DNA from: Hymenolepis diminuta | Taxonomy: Eukaryota > Platyhelminthes > Cestoda > Cyclophyllidea > Hymenolepididae | Direction of reading: 5' to 3' | NCBI GenBank assembly: GCA_900708905.1 | Contig: CAADRB010000015.1 | Location: 887,487 to 951,486, forward strand | Length of the DNA: 64,000 nucleotides | Part shown: positions 35,001 through 43,900 of the stretch, piece by piece | How the letters are laid out: each line of letters opens with the position of its first letter | Position numbering within the stretch: the stretch's first letter is position 1 | Translations under genes and position numbers: made by a program | Notes under the pieces: generated by a model | Seen by the model: the letters and a program-made list of their open reading frames with translations, nothing else | Told to the model about the DNA's origin: nothing | Database searches by the model: none

Positions 35001-37900
35001 TTATCAAATGAAACCTTCCCCGTACCATGCACAGGTAGAGAGGAAAATCGATAGCATTTTAAGTGCAAGAAACTTGGATTAGTTAGGGCATAAGGCACTC
35101 TCAGCTTAGGTGCCAATCCGGTGTAACTAAGTTCTGCAAACAAAAAATCGATAAACAAAGTGGGAAAAAAGCACATTGTCTAAACAAAGTGAAAGGAGTG
35201 CGCACATTATCTTCTGCGAATATCGGATAGAAGAGACCTTCTATTTCATAAAGAAGACCTAAATATTGCCTAACACACTCAAATGAAATCCCATTAGAAA
35301 TATCCTTTCACAAGGGAACTCCATTCACGAACTTTAAATTAAAGGAATTTTGAACGATCATACTTCTTTAATAAATAATCATTGGCGACAAGAATAGACA
35401 GAAGTACCTAATCAAATCAAACAGTCTAACAAAGTCTTAACACCCGTCGTAAGCTCATTCAGAAATCTATAAAATTCTGAAATTTGCAATGTGGAACACT
35501 AGAACATGATTATGCTCATTAGGAAAAAGATGGACAACGTAATTAAGTGATTAACAGAATGATTCATTTAATGAAATAAGAATTGAATTATTCTTCTTTG
35601 AATAAGAGAACAGCCGAAAAGAACCCGGAGCATAAAGCAGAGAACAGATATGGAGCTTTCAAATTAAAATCATACATGACAGAAGGAGTAGTAGAAAATA
35701 AGTGGAACAAGAAAAAGTGATGGAAGATGCACACGTGAAAATTCATGTAGAATGATAGAATGAAAATGCGCTTCCAAAATGTGGTAAATAGACATCAATA
35801 CAAAAAGTTATTACCTTCCACGAAAAAGAGGAAGATAAACCGACGGGGCCGAAGAGGAATCATTTCTAATACACCGTGTTAAGTTAGACGTTCGTTGAGA
35901 CGTGGCACCGACTTGACCCTAGACATAAACATAAACAACATTAGGTGACAGTCCCCACCTTGAAATTTTTGGGAGAAATACATCAAAGTAAATATTTAAC
36001 AGTGAGATGTGCAATACTGTCTAAATAAATTATCAAAACATGTTTGCATGATTTAAGCTGAATTACAAATTTTAGAACACGAAAGCTCATTTTAAATGAG
36101 AATAAAAGATCCTTCCACATAGTAATCCTCTTAACTTTTTATTTTCCATTTGAATTATGAATCACCATAAAGCGTGTAGGAGAGAAACGATTTAAGCACG
36201 GAGACAAAACTAAAAATTGTCATGCTTAGGGGAGAATTACAAAAGTACTGATGAATTTGAGTTACTTTAAATTTAAATGGAAGCAACAAATGAATGGGTA
36301 TAATATTCTGGATATATATTTTTCAAATCAACATAACGAAATTTTGTCTGTAGACTGGAAGGACAGCAAAACAATGTTCTGAGAAATTTAAGTTTACTGC
36401 TTGAGTTTACCAAAACGCGCAATGTTCTAGTTGGTTCCTGTTACAATTGGTCATGGTGTTCAAAGGATGTGAGACAAATTAAGTATCGAATCCATGGCCT
36501 CCGACTTTGCAATCTGAATCGGAACAGTTGAAAAACAAAACACACGATGTAATTCTCAGTCACTGAATATCTGACACTGTATAAATTCTACCTTTATCAT
36601 TATCAAGGTTAAGTTTCTCCGACTAAGACGATAAAAAATGAAGAGAAAATTTCAGTTAGTCCGTATTAAGAAACTATCAACGCAGTAAACAAGGCGTAAC
36701 TATCCATTAGAACTAAATTAGCTTGTTACTCTGAAAAATCGAACATTGAAAGCCATACCACCTATATTTTTTACTAGATTAAAAAGCGATCAGTCTGGCA
36801 AATGACAACAGATATTGATAAGTTAGCCAAGTTTGGTCGGTAGAATAAGACGCTAAAGAAAAAAGCTCTATTATCTTTATTTTTTAAAATAGTTAGCATT
36901 ACCTTATCCAATAAAATGCAAATCTTAATGAAAAAGATCAAACATTTTTATAGACTTAGACTTTAAATCTCCGGAGCCTAAAAGCAATATAATTCTTATT
37001 TAACTTGCAATCGTAATCAGAACGATAAATAAAAGAATATGATATTGCGGGGTGAAGAATTTGAAGATATTGAAGACAAAGTAACAATAAAGACTTCATT
37101 TTTTATTATTACATACTATGAAAGCTGCATCTTTCCTTATGATAGTAATGCTAATTGAATAGATTTGTCACGTTAACAGGATACCACCATCGATTTTAAA
37201 ACTAAACAATGCCCGATTCTCTGTAGTGGTTAATAGAAAAATGAGATCAAAATTACCTCTGATATGCCTCCCAAGCTGGATTGAAATTGTTTACCAGCTC
37301 CATGGAAGGGTAAAAGCAGCATAGCTTGGTCTTCACCAAGCTGCGCAGAAATAGAGGACAACCACCGACGTTCATAAAGATATGACGCAGGTCGAGTAAC
37401 TCTTTGTATCCATGTGCTTAATTCTGCCGCTTTTTCGCAGGCGAAAACATAACGACCTGCTGGTTCGACAAGGTAGAATATTTTGCTTTCTCTTTCACTA
37501 GAAGTGTTCGCTGAAATTCGACCTGTCCCATAGACACTGATATCTCCATTAGTAAAATTCCAGGAGGTAAGTAAAACAGGTTTATGGCCAGAGGAGAAGG
37601 CAACAAAAAGAAGTCGATCTACGGTGACGTGAAGAAATCCATCACTTTTGCTTGCTCGATGGTGATGTTGGTAAGGATGGATTACACGGGAGAGAAAGCT
37701 GGAGAGATAAGCATAGTAAGTAGAAGCGGAAGAATTCGTAGGTACAGAGTGGACGGAAAGAGGTTGAGCAAGATCTGCGGTATCAAGAACTTCGGATGTT
37801 GAAGTATTCATGGTATTAGTGGAAGCAATGGAAGATGGCAAACACGCATGGAGACGACTAGATTTTGGAGCTGAACAGACACTCGCAAAATATCTGGCAC
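10766..37900 (-). CDS. Docking/adaptor protein with PTB/PH-like domain and Tyr motifs
   Basis: Supported - strand exons, 5' to 3': 37900-37257, 35918-35815, 27525-27413, 24901-24699, 23732-23535, 20762-20502 (or to the stop at 20419), 16975-16879, 15947-15695, 14166-14023, 12936-12654, 11056-10766. Most junctions join in phase. Residues about 85-168 of the first exon look like an IRS-type PTB or a PH domain: beta strands, then KIFYLVEPAGRYVFACE and a helix ELSTWIQRV with the conserved Trp position. The rest is Ser/Thr/Pro-rich with Tyr motifs: VYLPL, VYNQI, YVNLG (Grb2-type YxN), YVPLS and NYVFIDF near the end, the layout of IRS/DOK/GAB/FRS2 adaptors that link receptor tyrosine kinases to SH2 proteins at the membrane. 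Unresolved: the true first exon, the 35815/27525 junction and the 15695/14166 junction (phase mismatch, an exon probably missed at each). The subfamily cannot be fixed. Confidence 0.55.
11057..12653. other. Adaptor last intron
   Basis: AT-rich. Contains a repeat family B fragment (12575-12640) and a pyrimidine-rich stretch (12370-12480). No exon found. Confidence 0.45.
12575..12640 (-). repeat. Repeat family B fragment
   Basis: ggtgagactcataaagtagctctactgtc then gtgctacttt-gag parallels ggtcggactgttaaggtagctttactgtc then gcgctacttt-aag at 25929-25978. Confidence 0.5.
12654..12936 (-). CDS. Adaptor exon with acidic stretch and NYVFIDF motif
   Basis: Acceptor ccttttttaaag, excellent donor TTCG|gtaagt, in phase 2, out phase 0. 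It encodes HEEDEEVEEEMM, a Gln/Ser/Thr-rich stretch, then NYVFIDFRETNRALSQIM. The Tyr-x-x-[IV]-Asp pattern near the C-terminus resembles the SHP2/Grb2-binding tails of GAB, IRS2 (YASIDF) and FRS2. If the donor is skipped, translation ends at 12636-12638 after VSFSK. Confidence 0.7.
12937..14022. other. Adaptor intron
   Basis: AT-rich intronic sequence, nothing recognised. Confidence 0.5.
14023..14166 (-). CDS. Adaptor exon (RNPLVLMRQTTHD)
   Basis: Strong acceptor ccttttcccacaattctttag, donor GAAAG|gtgagt. Open only in the frame needing phase 2 in. It joins in frame to 12936-12654 (QPERLESHEL). No domain recognised. Confidence 0.7.
14167..15694. other. Adaptor intron with a possible missed exon
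   Basis: Intronic. One candidate small - strand exon lies near 15310-15378 (DGSGLHLPFDLDQLLARIK), after acceptor tttggacccatttag. It could fix the phase break between its neighbours only by using weaker donors, so it is not called firmly. Confidence 0.3.
14245..14284. repeat. Perfect short hairpin
   Basis: 11-base arms acatatctttc / gaaagatatgt (14253-14263 and 14268-14278) with a 4-base loop, extended by a GGCT/AGCC pair across an internal loop. Lies in the intron between the 14023 and 15695 exons; function unknown. Confidence 0.6.
15695..15947 (-). CDS. Adaptor exon with YVNLG and Ser/Thr-rich tract
   Basis: Acceptor cccttttttag-type, donor GGCAG|gtggct; an inner donor GTCGTG|gtaggg is also possible. 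Starts CYVNLGPHSPVS, a pYxN Grb2-SH2-type motif, then an STATS-rich low-complexity stretch, NYLSYSPYVPLSRQRS and SQGRGRGRMRT. Confidence 0.7.
15948..16878. other. Adaptor intron with LTR-like fragment
   Basis: Contains the pyrimidine-rich LTR-like stretch 16430-16720 on the + strand; otherwise AT-rich. Confidence 0.45.
16430..16720 (+). mobile_element. Degenerate LTR-like fragment
   Basis: TATA-like ctttatataaata at about 16492, a long C/T-rich segment, then ctctac followed by ttttggtgaccat, resembling the LTR end plus leader (aattggtgac) of the gypsy remnant at 43.5 kb. Heavily decayed; 19985-20320 has a similar layout. Confidence 0.3.
16879..16975 (-). CDS. Adaptor exon (YQAVIDVAPQN)
   Basis: Acceptor ctttcttgacag, donor CAGTG|gtaagt. 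Phase 1 in, 2 out; open only in the frame that joins CYVNLG in the next exon. It encodes QCYQAVIDVAPQNSTES. Confidence 0.7.
18935..19095 (+). repeat. tRNA-derived SINE
   Basis: Head with A-box-like agcggttaac and B-box-like agttcgatgctc, then atcggcgtccac-ctagtgagcg-aaatggccaatcgcattcgttaagtctgg and a tail with ctcactagggaggttc. Confidence 0.65.
19985..20320 (+). mobile_element. Possible second LTR-like fragment
   Basis: C/T-rich stretch with tttccaccacac and an end cagtagctctac, paralleling 16430-16690 loosely. Too decayed for a firm call. Confidence 0.2.
20419..20762 (-). CDS. Adaptor exon with alternative 3' end
   Basis: Acceptor cttaatctcagtag; joins 23535 in phase (GG|CA). If read through it ends in TAG at 20419-20421 after GEPSPPPSASPSDDEGDNEA. 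If the inner donor CATCGG|gtgaac is used, the exon is 20502-20762 with out phase 1, which fits the exon at 16975. This predicts a short and a long protein. Encodes SECHDFTPFNSTGC and an Ala/Val-rich segment. Confidence 0.6.
20857..21000 (+). repeat. tRNA-derived SINE
   Basis: gtgtcgatggcgcagtggttaa is the A-box head, followed by gcaaagtcagaggtcac, cagttaattctagtcaacaa and tttctcataag, the tail words seen at 61010-61160. Confidence 0.65.
21188..21243. repeat. Two adjacent hairpins
   Basis: Arms cccagagag / ctctctggg (21188-21196 and 21206-21214), directly followed by ataccaatat / atattggtat (21219-21228 and 21234-21243). Confidence 0.6.
23535..23732 (-). CDS. Adaptor exon, Pro/Ser-rich
   Basis: Acceptor ttctcttccttgtag, donor GGGCG|gtaagt. 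Phase 1 in (completes GAT after SPSK), 1 out. It encodes ALSPPPLTRPESPTQRTVRS and a Ser-rich end; the Pro runs could bind SH3 or WW domains. Confidence 0.75.
23733..24698. other. Adaptor intron
   Basis: AT-rich, nothing recognised. Confidence 0.5.
24699..24901 (-). CDS. Adaptor exon (VYNQI motif)
   Basis: Acceptor gtctttgtag, donor AAGG|gtaatt. Phase 2 in (completes L after STAD), 1 out. It encodes SDEESPTMVALSSLPLDYF and LEVDIEVYNQIAS. Confidence 0.75.
25690..25990 (-). repeat. Interspersed repeat family B, inverted copy
   Basis: The reverse complement matches 8745-9110 in order: aaagtagc..., gagatatcctct, ctagtggtcat, cccaaatgagaa, aaagaacg. Confidence 0.55.
26075..26185 (+). repeat. tRNA-derived SINE fragment
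   Basis: gagatcgatggtcattg, tgcacatccagtgat, ggctaaccacactggttaacaag are SINE core words. Confidence 0.5.
27413..27525 (-). CDS. Adaptor exon
   Basis: Acceptor cacctttcag, donor GATTT|gtaagt. Open only from phase 0, out phase 2; joins the next exon as TADLSDEESP. It encodes AHPSVQYPIASTSYGPCN with two Tyr. The upstream exon at 35815 ends in phase 2, so an exon is probably missing between them. Confidence 0.65.
27878..28414 (+). other. Unassigned 178-codon open frame inside adaptor intron
   Basis: The longest open frame outside the exons, ATG to TAA, on the strand opposite the host gene. Composition is more balanced than the flanks. The opposite strand also has a shorter open frame (28091-28342). 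I recognise no domain. It could be a retrocopy remnant, a nested gene or chance. Confidence 0.25.
28816..28990 (+). repeat. tRNA-derived SINE (well preserved)
   Basis: ggtggcgcggtggctaac A-box head, ttcgatgcct B-box region, atcggtgcatatctggtgagcg, aataagtctgg, gaggtggtagaat and aggctccatgatgttacc. Confidence 0.75.
30778..30955 (-). repeat. tRNA-derived SINE (well preserved, inverted)
   Basis: On the - strand: gatggcgcagcattaacg, aggttcgatacccatcgg (good B box), tgcacatccagtgagcaaaa, ggcggaccgc, aattcgagtatcccactag and aaaggctccat. Confidence 0.8.
32495..32885 (-). repeat. Two adjacent degenerate SINE copies
   Basis: On the - strand the words aggcgaaagataaaggaattcgagtt, then ggtgcaatagttagcgcgttcgtctgtgaagtcagag and a second set (agcgcttattatgcatctctgcgaagt, aattcgagtttctcac). 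About 32495-32615 and 32740-32885. Confidence 0.5.
32930..33430. promoter_or_regulatory. GC- and CpG-rich patch in intron
   Basis: About 30 CpG in about 480 bases by hand count, with GGCCGGCCGG, GCGCGC, a gccaa tandem run near 32990-33007 and a CACATGACCCC E-box-like word, inside strongly AT-rich intron. It might be an internal promoter, enhancer, non-coding RNA or foreign insert; no consistent exon is found. Confidence 0.35.
33930..34085 (+). repeat. tRNA-derived SINE, degenerate
   Basis: agttcatgagttcgatgtccatcg, aaacgcatttattaagcatg, gaatggcagatttcg and agaggctccgtgatgttac match the SINE core and tail. Confidence 0.55.
35815..35918 (-). CDS. Adaptor exon 2
   Basis: Acceptor tttatgtctag, donor GGAAG|gtaata. 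Phase 0 in, continuing ISE| from exon 1, and 2 out. It encodes GQVGATSQRTSNL and SSSAPSVYLPLFRG. Confidence 0.7.
35919..37256. other. Adaptor intron 1 (in window)
   Basis: Very AT-rich; a SINE scrap on the - strand near 36440-36530. Nothing else seen. Confidence 0.5.
37257..37900 (-). CDS. Adaptor exon with PTB/PH-like domain
   Basis: 644 bases, 214 codons, acceptor ctttcattttaag, donor CAGAG|gtaatt. Domain at exon residues about 85-168: DGFLHVTVDRLLFVAF, LLTSWNF, ISVYGTGR, KIFYLVEPAGRYVFACE, ELSTWIQRV. The W..(x)n..VYG and F-x-hydrophobic-E-x-x-GR pattern suits IRS/DOK-type PTB; the end with Trp also suits a PH fold. The frame stays open to the acceptor, so an upstream exon is likely, but an ATG (MNTSTSEV) at 37808-37810 could also be the start. 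Confidence 0.75.
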
Positions 37901-40787
37901 CTTAAAATGAAAGATTTCAAATTCCCTTCATGAGAATGGAAAGCTTACAAATGAGGTATTCTTGCAACGTATCTGCCCAAAGACGGAGATCATCGAAAAT
38001 TTCAAATGTCATACAAAGCACACGATGTGTACAAATGAGAAGTATTGAGGGGCGAGAAAATATGTGTATACCAATATCAAAGGAGTGTACGTATTCAAGG
38101 ATTGAATTTTGATCGTTTTCAGATTTGCTAATAAATAATTTCAGTGTGCCTAAAAGGTATAATTGTAAAAAATTTAAACCACTTGAAAACGTCGAAGGCT
38201 TCAGTAGAATACAGTACCGTTTTTTCCACTAAATAGTTGTCAAAATAAAATACTTATAATATTACTCTCTTTCGGGAACGGAAAAATGGAAAACCTTTTC
38301 GGAGGATTTTAAAACCGCATTCAGACATCCTCAGGGCCAACTAACATTATTACTAAATTCCGCGCACATTTTCTGAATAATGTGATATCGTGAAAATTTG
38401 TAACATTCGTTATATTTTTAATTTCTGTTTAATATGATAGCCTATCAAGATATATAGCAGTAAAAATAAATTATCTACTCAACTTTTATAAAAATATAAG
38501 TTACCTCTGTAGAATCTGTGGCCTGTTATCCATCAGTGAATGAATCTTATTTTTTGTTATTTTCTCAGTCTATTAAAAAAACCGTGTCCAAAAATTTCAT
38601 TCGTTTAATAAAACTATTGATGGGTGAACTCTATAATTTTGCAGATATGTGCTTATATTATTCAAATAATACTTTTGGTAAAGGTATTTCAAGCTAATCT
38701 TCTATTAGCGTAGGTGGGTCACTATTGTCATGTTGCATTTCTAAGTGGTTGATAAGATACAATATTTATTTTCACTTGATATATCGCAGAACAATGACTT
38801 ACGCAGCTACTATTATCCAAAAAAACATAAATTCAATGTATTTCAAACAAATTTGTTTTATTTATGACCTACTACATCAAAGTTATTCAACCCGAACGTG
38901 ACTGAACACTTTTTGTACCAATTAATAATTATGTTTCCCCAACATTTAACATTTTTCGTCTGCTGAAGTAGCTTTGGGAAAGGCGAAATCCATGCGTTCT
39001 TGATATTTTCTACTTATCTTACCTTAATAATGAGTAAGTAAAGTGTACTTAAGGCCAATGCCAGTACTCGACAATATTTCGATAAAGCTATTAAATCAAA
39101 AGCTCGACTTTGGTTGCGGTTGTAAATCTTTCTATGTTAAAATTATAGGAAATGAAATTGGATTGTGAAGGTTTGTGACTTTCTTCCTATTACCAATAAT
39201 TTCTTAGATTGCAGTTGCCTTCAATTTGTCCTTCAGGCCTTTGAGGGTGGAGCATTTGGGGATATTCCTTTCCATACAGGCACCTTTGTGACAGCACACA
39301 AAAACATAGGTTGCAAGAGTGAAAGTTGTTATTCGAGCTTAGTCCTGCATTTATCAAATAAATAATTTTTTCTGTTAGTTGAAGATGATATACGTTCTGC
39401 ATTGACCAGGATGTAAAGATTAGAATACAGCGATGTTTCCAGATTTATAGTTACATAACTATTATTTAGAATACGCTTTAATTTGATGTAAGTTTAGTAT
39501 ATTTGCGGAAGGAAAGTTATTCTAGCACAATGAATCAAGTTTATTCGGTTTTAATTTATTAAAACTCCGCAGAATTTACTTTTGATAATACTTGATAAGG
39601 TATCTAAGCCTGGTTGAGAAAGCATAGACTACATTACTAATAAATGTGTCATTTTATTGCCTAACATGTAATTTGCTTGACAATTCGTTAAATAGGAAAT
39701 TTGATTATAAAATAGACAAAATTCGTCTTACTGTTTTCGGAGAAGTTACACTTCATTCATCTTTAATTGGGCTATAACGAATTTTTCTGTCTGTCAGTAA
39801 AACCAGACGATGTAATTTTCCACGCATTTGAACAAAAATAAATAAATAACCAAATAATGGAGACTTTAGACAAGAAGATGCAACATTTTTTATGTGTGAA
39901 ACATTTACTGCATACGCAGCTGCAAACAAACAGGGCAAAATATTACTAGCCCTGTAAGGATTACAATTAGTATAGAGATATCATTATCTTCATTATGGCT
40001 TTTCAGCCAAGGGTTTCGTTTAAACAAGATTTTTGAATTTAAGATGTGAAAATGCTCTGCAATAAATTGCAATTCACATTGATAAAGATAATGAAGATGA
40101 CAATGCAAATTTTTCTTTATTTTGTGCATGACAAAAACCCAGCAGTTTTGTCATTATTACCATTATTGAAATTTGTTGTAAATGCTTTATATCTGTTTAA
40201 TAATGACTTCTTAGCTTGGGGCCATGTTAAAGAAATAGCTGAGAACTTTTACATTAAATAGGAAAGTAAAACTTATACATATTATTGCAAAAATTCCAGT
40301 AAAATATACTTCATTAACCCTCGAAACATATCAGTTGCTAAACTAATTCACGCTTAATAGGAAATAATTAGGTTGTTCGTGATTATGGATTATTTGAATT
40401 ACTAAATGAACGCCAATAACGCTACATGTATGTAAAAAATCAAGAAGAAAAGATATAATCAATTAAACTAAATATTGTTAAGTAATTTCTAGTGCACGAG
40501 TATACAATATGAGTATATGTATTGCAAAATCTGCAATTTAAATCAAGGTTGTTTGATATATTTATATATACCAAAAAATTAACCAATAGATACAGAAAAT
40601 AAATATATAAATAGATTTATTTTTAATAACGTTAAAATATAATTTTTTAAAAACATTTTAAATGTCATTGAACTTTGTTTTAAGCCTCCATTAGTATTTT
40701 TATTAGTATACGTTACATTTACAAATAGACAGCTTTTATTTGTAATATGCTCATGGGCTGTTTGTGAATATTATTTAGTTTATAGTA
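37901..40787. promoter_or_regulatory. Divergent intergenic region between adaptor and SHANK
   Basis: About 2.9 kb, very AT-rich, between the first recognised exons of two head-to-head genes, so it should contain 5' UTRs, possible missed adaptor 5' exon(s) and promoters. No clear TATA or initiator stands out from the background. Short open frames (39165-39365, 39753-39938) have no support. Confidence 0.4.
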
Positions 40788-40904
40788 ATGTGTGATAGTG
40801 ATTCTGGATTATCAATAAGCATGAATGAAAATGTGAAAGATAGTGAAAACTCTCCATCCGGTTCTACTGTTATAAAAATTTCTGTTCCTTCTGTGAATAT
40901 TGAA
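40788..40904 (+). CDS. SHANK: SHANK exon 1 (start codon)
   Basis: ATG at 40788-40790, first in-frame Met of MCDSDSGLSISMNE. It lies two bases after an acceptor-like tatttagtttatag, so it may follow a cis- or spliced-leader acceptor. Phase 0 out at GAA|gtaagt. Confidence 0.8.
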
Positions 40905-43900
40905 GTAAGTCTTCATAGTACTCAAAATAATTCTTAATTCTTTTAGAAAGTCTATAATTTCCTACCCTCTGACATAATATCGGATGTTAAAATTTCTATC
41001 GTTACGGATTTACATTTAGAATTTCGGGATATTTTAAATTATGGGCTATTTCTTCCACCTGCTAACGGAAAAGCGGGAAAGTTTTTGCAAGAAGACCGCC
41101 AACTTAAAGAATATCCCTTCACTAGTTCTGTTGGTCATTTAGAGGTTTGCGTTATTTTTTTATATTTACTGTGTTAGTTTAAATATAAACAACGTATATA
41201 TCGAAGTCTCCCTGCCAATGTAAGCAAGCTCCGTAAAATCAACTCAAAGGTAGAAATTAATGTTTTATACAATTGCTTTGTTATTTTCTTTTGGATTGAT
41301 CATAACTAGCTTGTTTAATTTTAAAGGCGAATTTACGTCACTTTTTGAGTCTTGTCCGATATGCCGATCTTGATAAAATCAATAAGCTACTTGACAAGGG
41401 TGTGGATCCAAATTTCCAGAATCGAGATGATGGAGGTGTGCTACCTTATTAGACGTCATTCATATTATTGTTTTATATAACAACTATTTTTATACTTTTC
41501 AGAAACACCCCTTACTGTCGCGGTTTGCCTGCAAAAGCCCAAATCAATTATTATGGCCTTGGTGGCTGGTGGTGCTCACTTGGATTATCGATCAGCAGAC
41601 AGCTGTACGCCTCTTCACAAAGCTGCAATCAACGGAAATTACGAAGCAATTAAGGTACGTTTTTTTCGTAAGGACAAAACATATATCATTTGATAGCTGT
41701 CGTGAAGTTACGTTAGCCGACAAAGTCCTTCGTTATTTAATTTTTCACGTATTTTATCAAACCTAAGGGTCTTTTCGATGTTTTTCCCGCTTATTTTATA
41801 ACCACTCTGGTTATTAATTATAGAGTCAAAGTCTTATATATATATATTCTACCAGTTGGTGTAATCTTTTCATTTTCTTCATAGTTCAGTACAATTTAAA
41901 TAGGTTTCATAGGGGTAAGATGTGGTGAAATTTCTCTAGTTTAAAAGAAAGTACGGCGCTACCTATCTTTTCTTTGCAATAAAATTTAATGTATCTGTCT
42001 TACAAATAAAACACGTTTCTAGTGGTGTTCTCTTCTGGCTGAAACGTTCAACATTTTGGTTCTCATTTTTCAAATTATGAAACTGCTCTTACATAATGAA
42101 TACCAACGATTTCAAATGCTCATTTTCAGGAAGCTCTAAAATTCGCAGAGAGAGACAAGAGTGGTTAAACCATTATATATAAGTATAAACACTAGACTTC
42201 AGTAATTCAGAGAATAAATCATGAAATTTGAACGTTGTAATAAGAGGCAGTGGACTCTCTTTTACGCCTTATTAGACTATTTTCGGTTATTACTATTCAG
42301 TTACCTTCTCACCGGCATTTTGCCTAGTCTTGTGTCCGTTTGTCCGACTAGTGTATTGCATGCTGGCATTATAAATAAATGGATGATCATTATTATTAAT
42401 GCCCTTCTAGTTACATTTTTCTCTATCAGGTTCTTCTTGACTTGGGTCAATCACCTAACGCAAGAGATGCCAAGGGACTAACCCCTCTCTATCATTGCAT
42501 GCTCAATGATACATCAGCTATGTGCGCGGAGCGCCTTCTCTATGATCATTCAATTCTCGGAGTTACAGACGGGGCAGGAATGGAGGAGATTCATCAGGTT
42601 TGTTACCACCACATAGTTTTAAACAAAATAATTATCAATAAGTTTGATACAAGGATTCCGTAATTTGATTCAAATAACAAATTTTGCGTTAAAGAATGTG
42701 AAATACACACATCAAGAAATCATAGGTAAATAAAATTAAACTTATTATTTATCCCCTTTTCTCAATACTTTGGTTGAAACATTTCTGAGGACAGGTGGAC
42801 GTGGTGATATCTGTTTTGTTGATATGGCTGTTCTGGATGATGTTGGTGCTTGAAGAACGTGAAGAACCCGTTTGAAGTTTTAGAGACCCGAAATCGGGTT
42901 GGTCGAATTATTCCAGCAAAGTAGCCTGGAAGATTTTGTTGTAGTTGATATTGATATTCTGTCGAGGCAGTTTTGGAGTATTTGTCACTCCAAATTTCTG
43001 TGCGTTCGTCTTACGCTTGACTTCTCTTGTGGGTGGCAGGTGCTTGCTCGGGCAGGCGCTGTTTCTTTTCTCCTCATTCAGAGTTTGAATTACTAGCGAT
43101 GAACGGAAGTTATTTGGAATGTTCTTCATTATAAGTATGGAATTGCATTGTATCAAATTCCGTTTCTGGGGTAAATGTTGTGGAGGCCGTGTCTGTTTAA
43201 AGATAGTTCTGTTCTCTTGTCTTTCTCATTTTCATGATGCTGTAGTTCATCAGATTGTTTACTCCGTGACTTTGTACGCATCTCAGCCAAAAAAGGGTTG
43301 CCTGGTTGTGATCCCGACTTCCTGACGCGATTTAGAGTACCCAGCTTGAGGTCGTTGTAGGGGGTTTTAGACGGCTTAGGAATGAGGTCTAGCAAGACCT
43401 CAATGGCTACCGGGCTAAGACCATTGAAGAGGTAGCTAAATCGCATTTGCTGGTTATTTCCTAAGCGCGAAGCTGTACCTCGAGAGAAAGAAATATACTG
43501 TTTAGTGGAGGTGGGAGTACCGAAGTCGTTTGCGGATCAGAAAATTGTGAGTTCTTTCAGTGTCACCAATTTGTAGGAGTAAATATAAACAACCGGCTAG
43601 CAACGGCAAACAATAGTTCTTAAAGTAGAATACAAGGGTTCTGTTGGCCAAAGTGTATTGAACAAACCACGATGGGCATTCAAGAGAGTAAGAGAGAGAG
43701 AGAGATGAGGGACAGGGGAGATGAGAGGAAAGCGTAGGAGCCGGCAGATGACAAGCATGTGTTTGCTCTTCACCTCCTCCTTGAGTGTATAAAGGGGATC
43801 TTTATGTAGTTTCATAGAAAAGGAATAGCATAAACAGATGGAATGGTTCCGGATATCACTGATTGGGGAAACTGAACACTAGCAGCACTCACTCAAGGAC

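Larger units (their letters stand above)
27526..35814. other. Longest adaptor intron (with at least one probably missed exon)
   Basis: About 8.3 kb holding the 178-codon frame, several SINEs and the GC-rich patch. A small exon of phase 2 in and 0 out must lie here if the flanking exons belong to one transcript; I could not fix it. Confidence 0.45.

Noticed and set aside
39165..39365. Plus-strand 66-codon frame upstream of SHANK
   Set aside because: No homology, no link to exon 1, and an equally long frame on the opposite strand.
39753..39938. Minus-strand frame with GKLHRLVLLTDRKIRY, looking like the start of a PH domain for the adaptor
   Set aside because: No usable donor in frame before the stop, so it cannot be joined to the exon at 37900.
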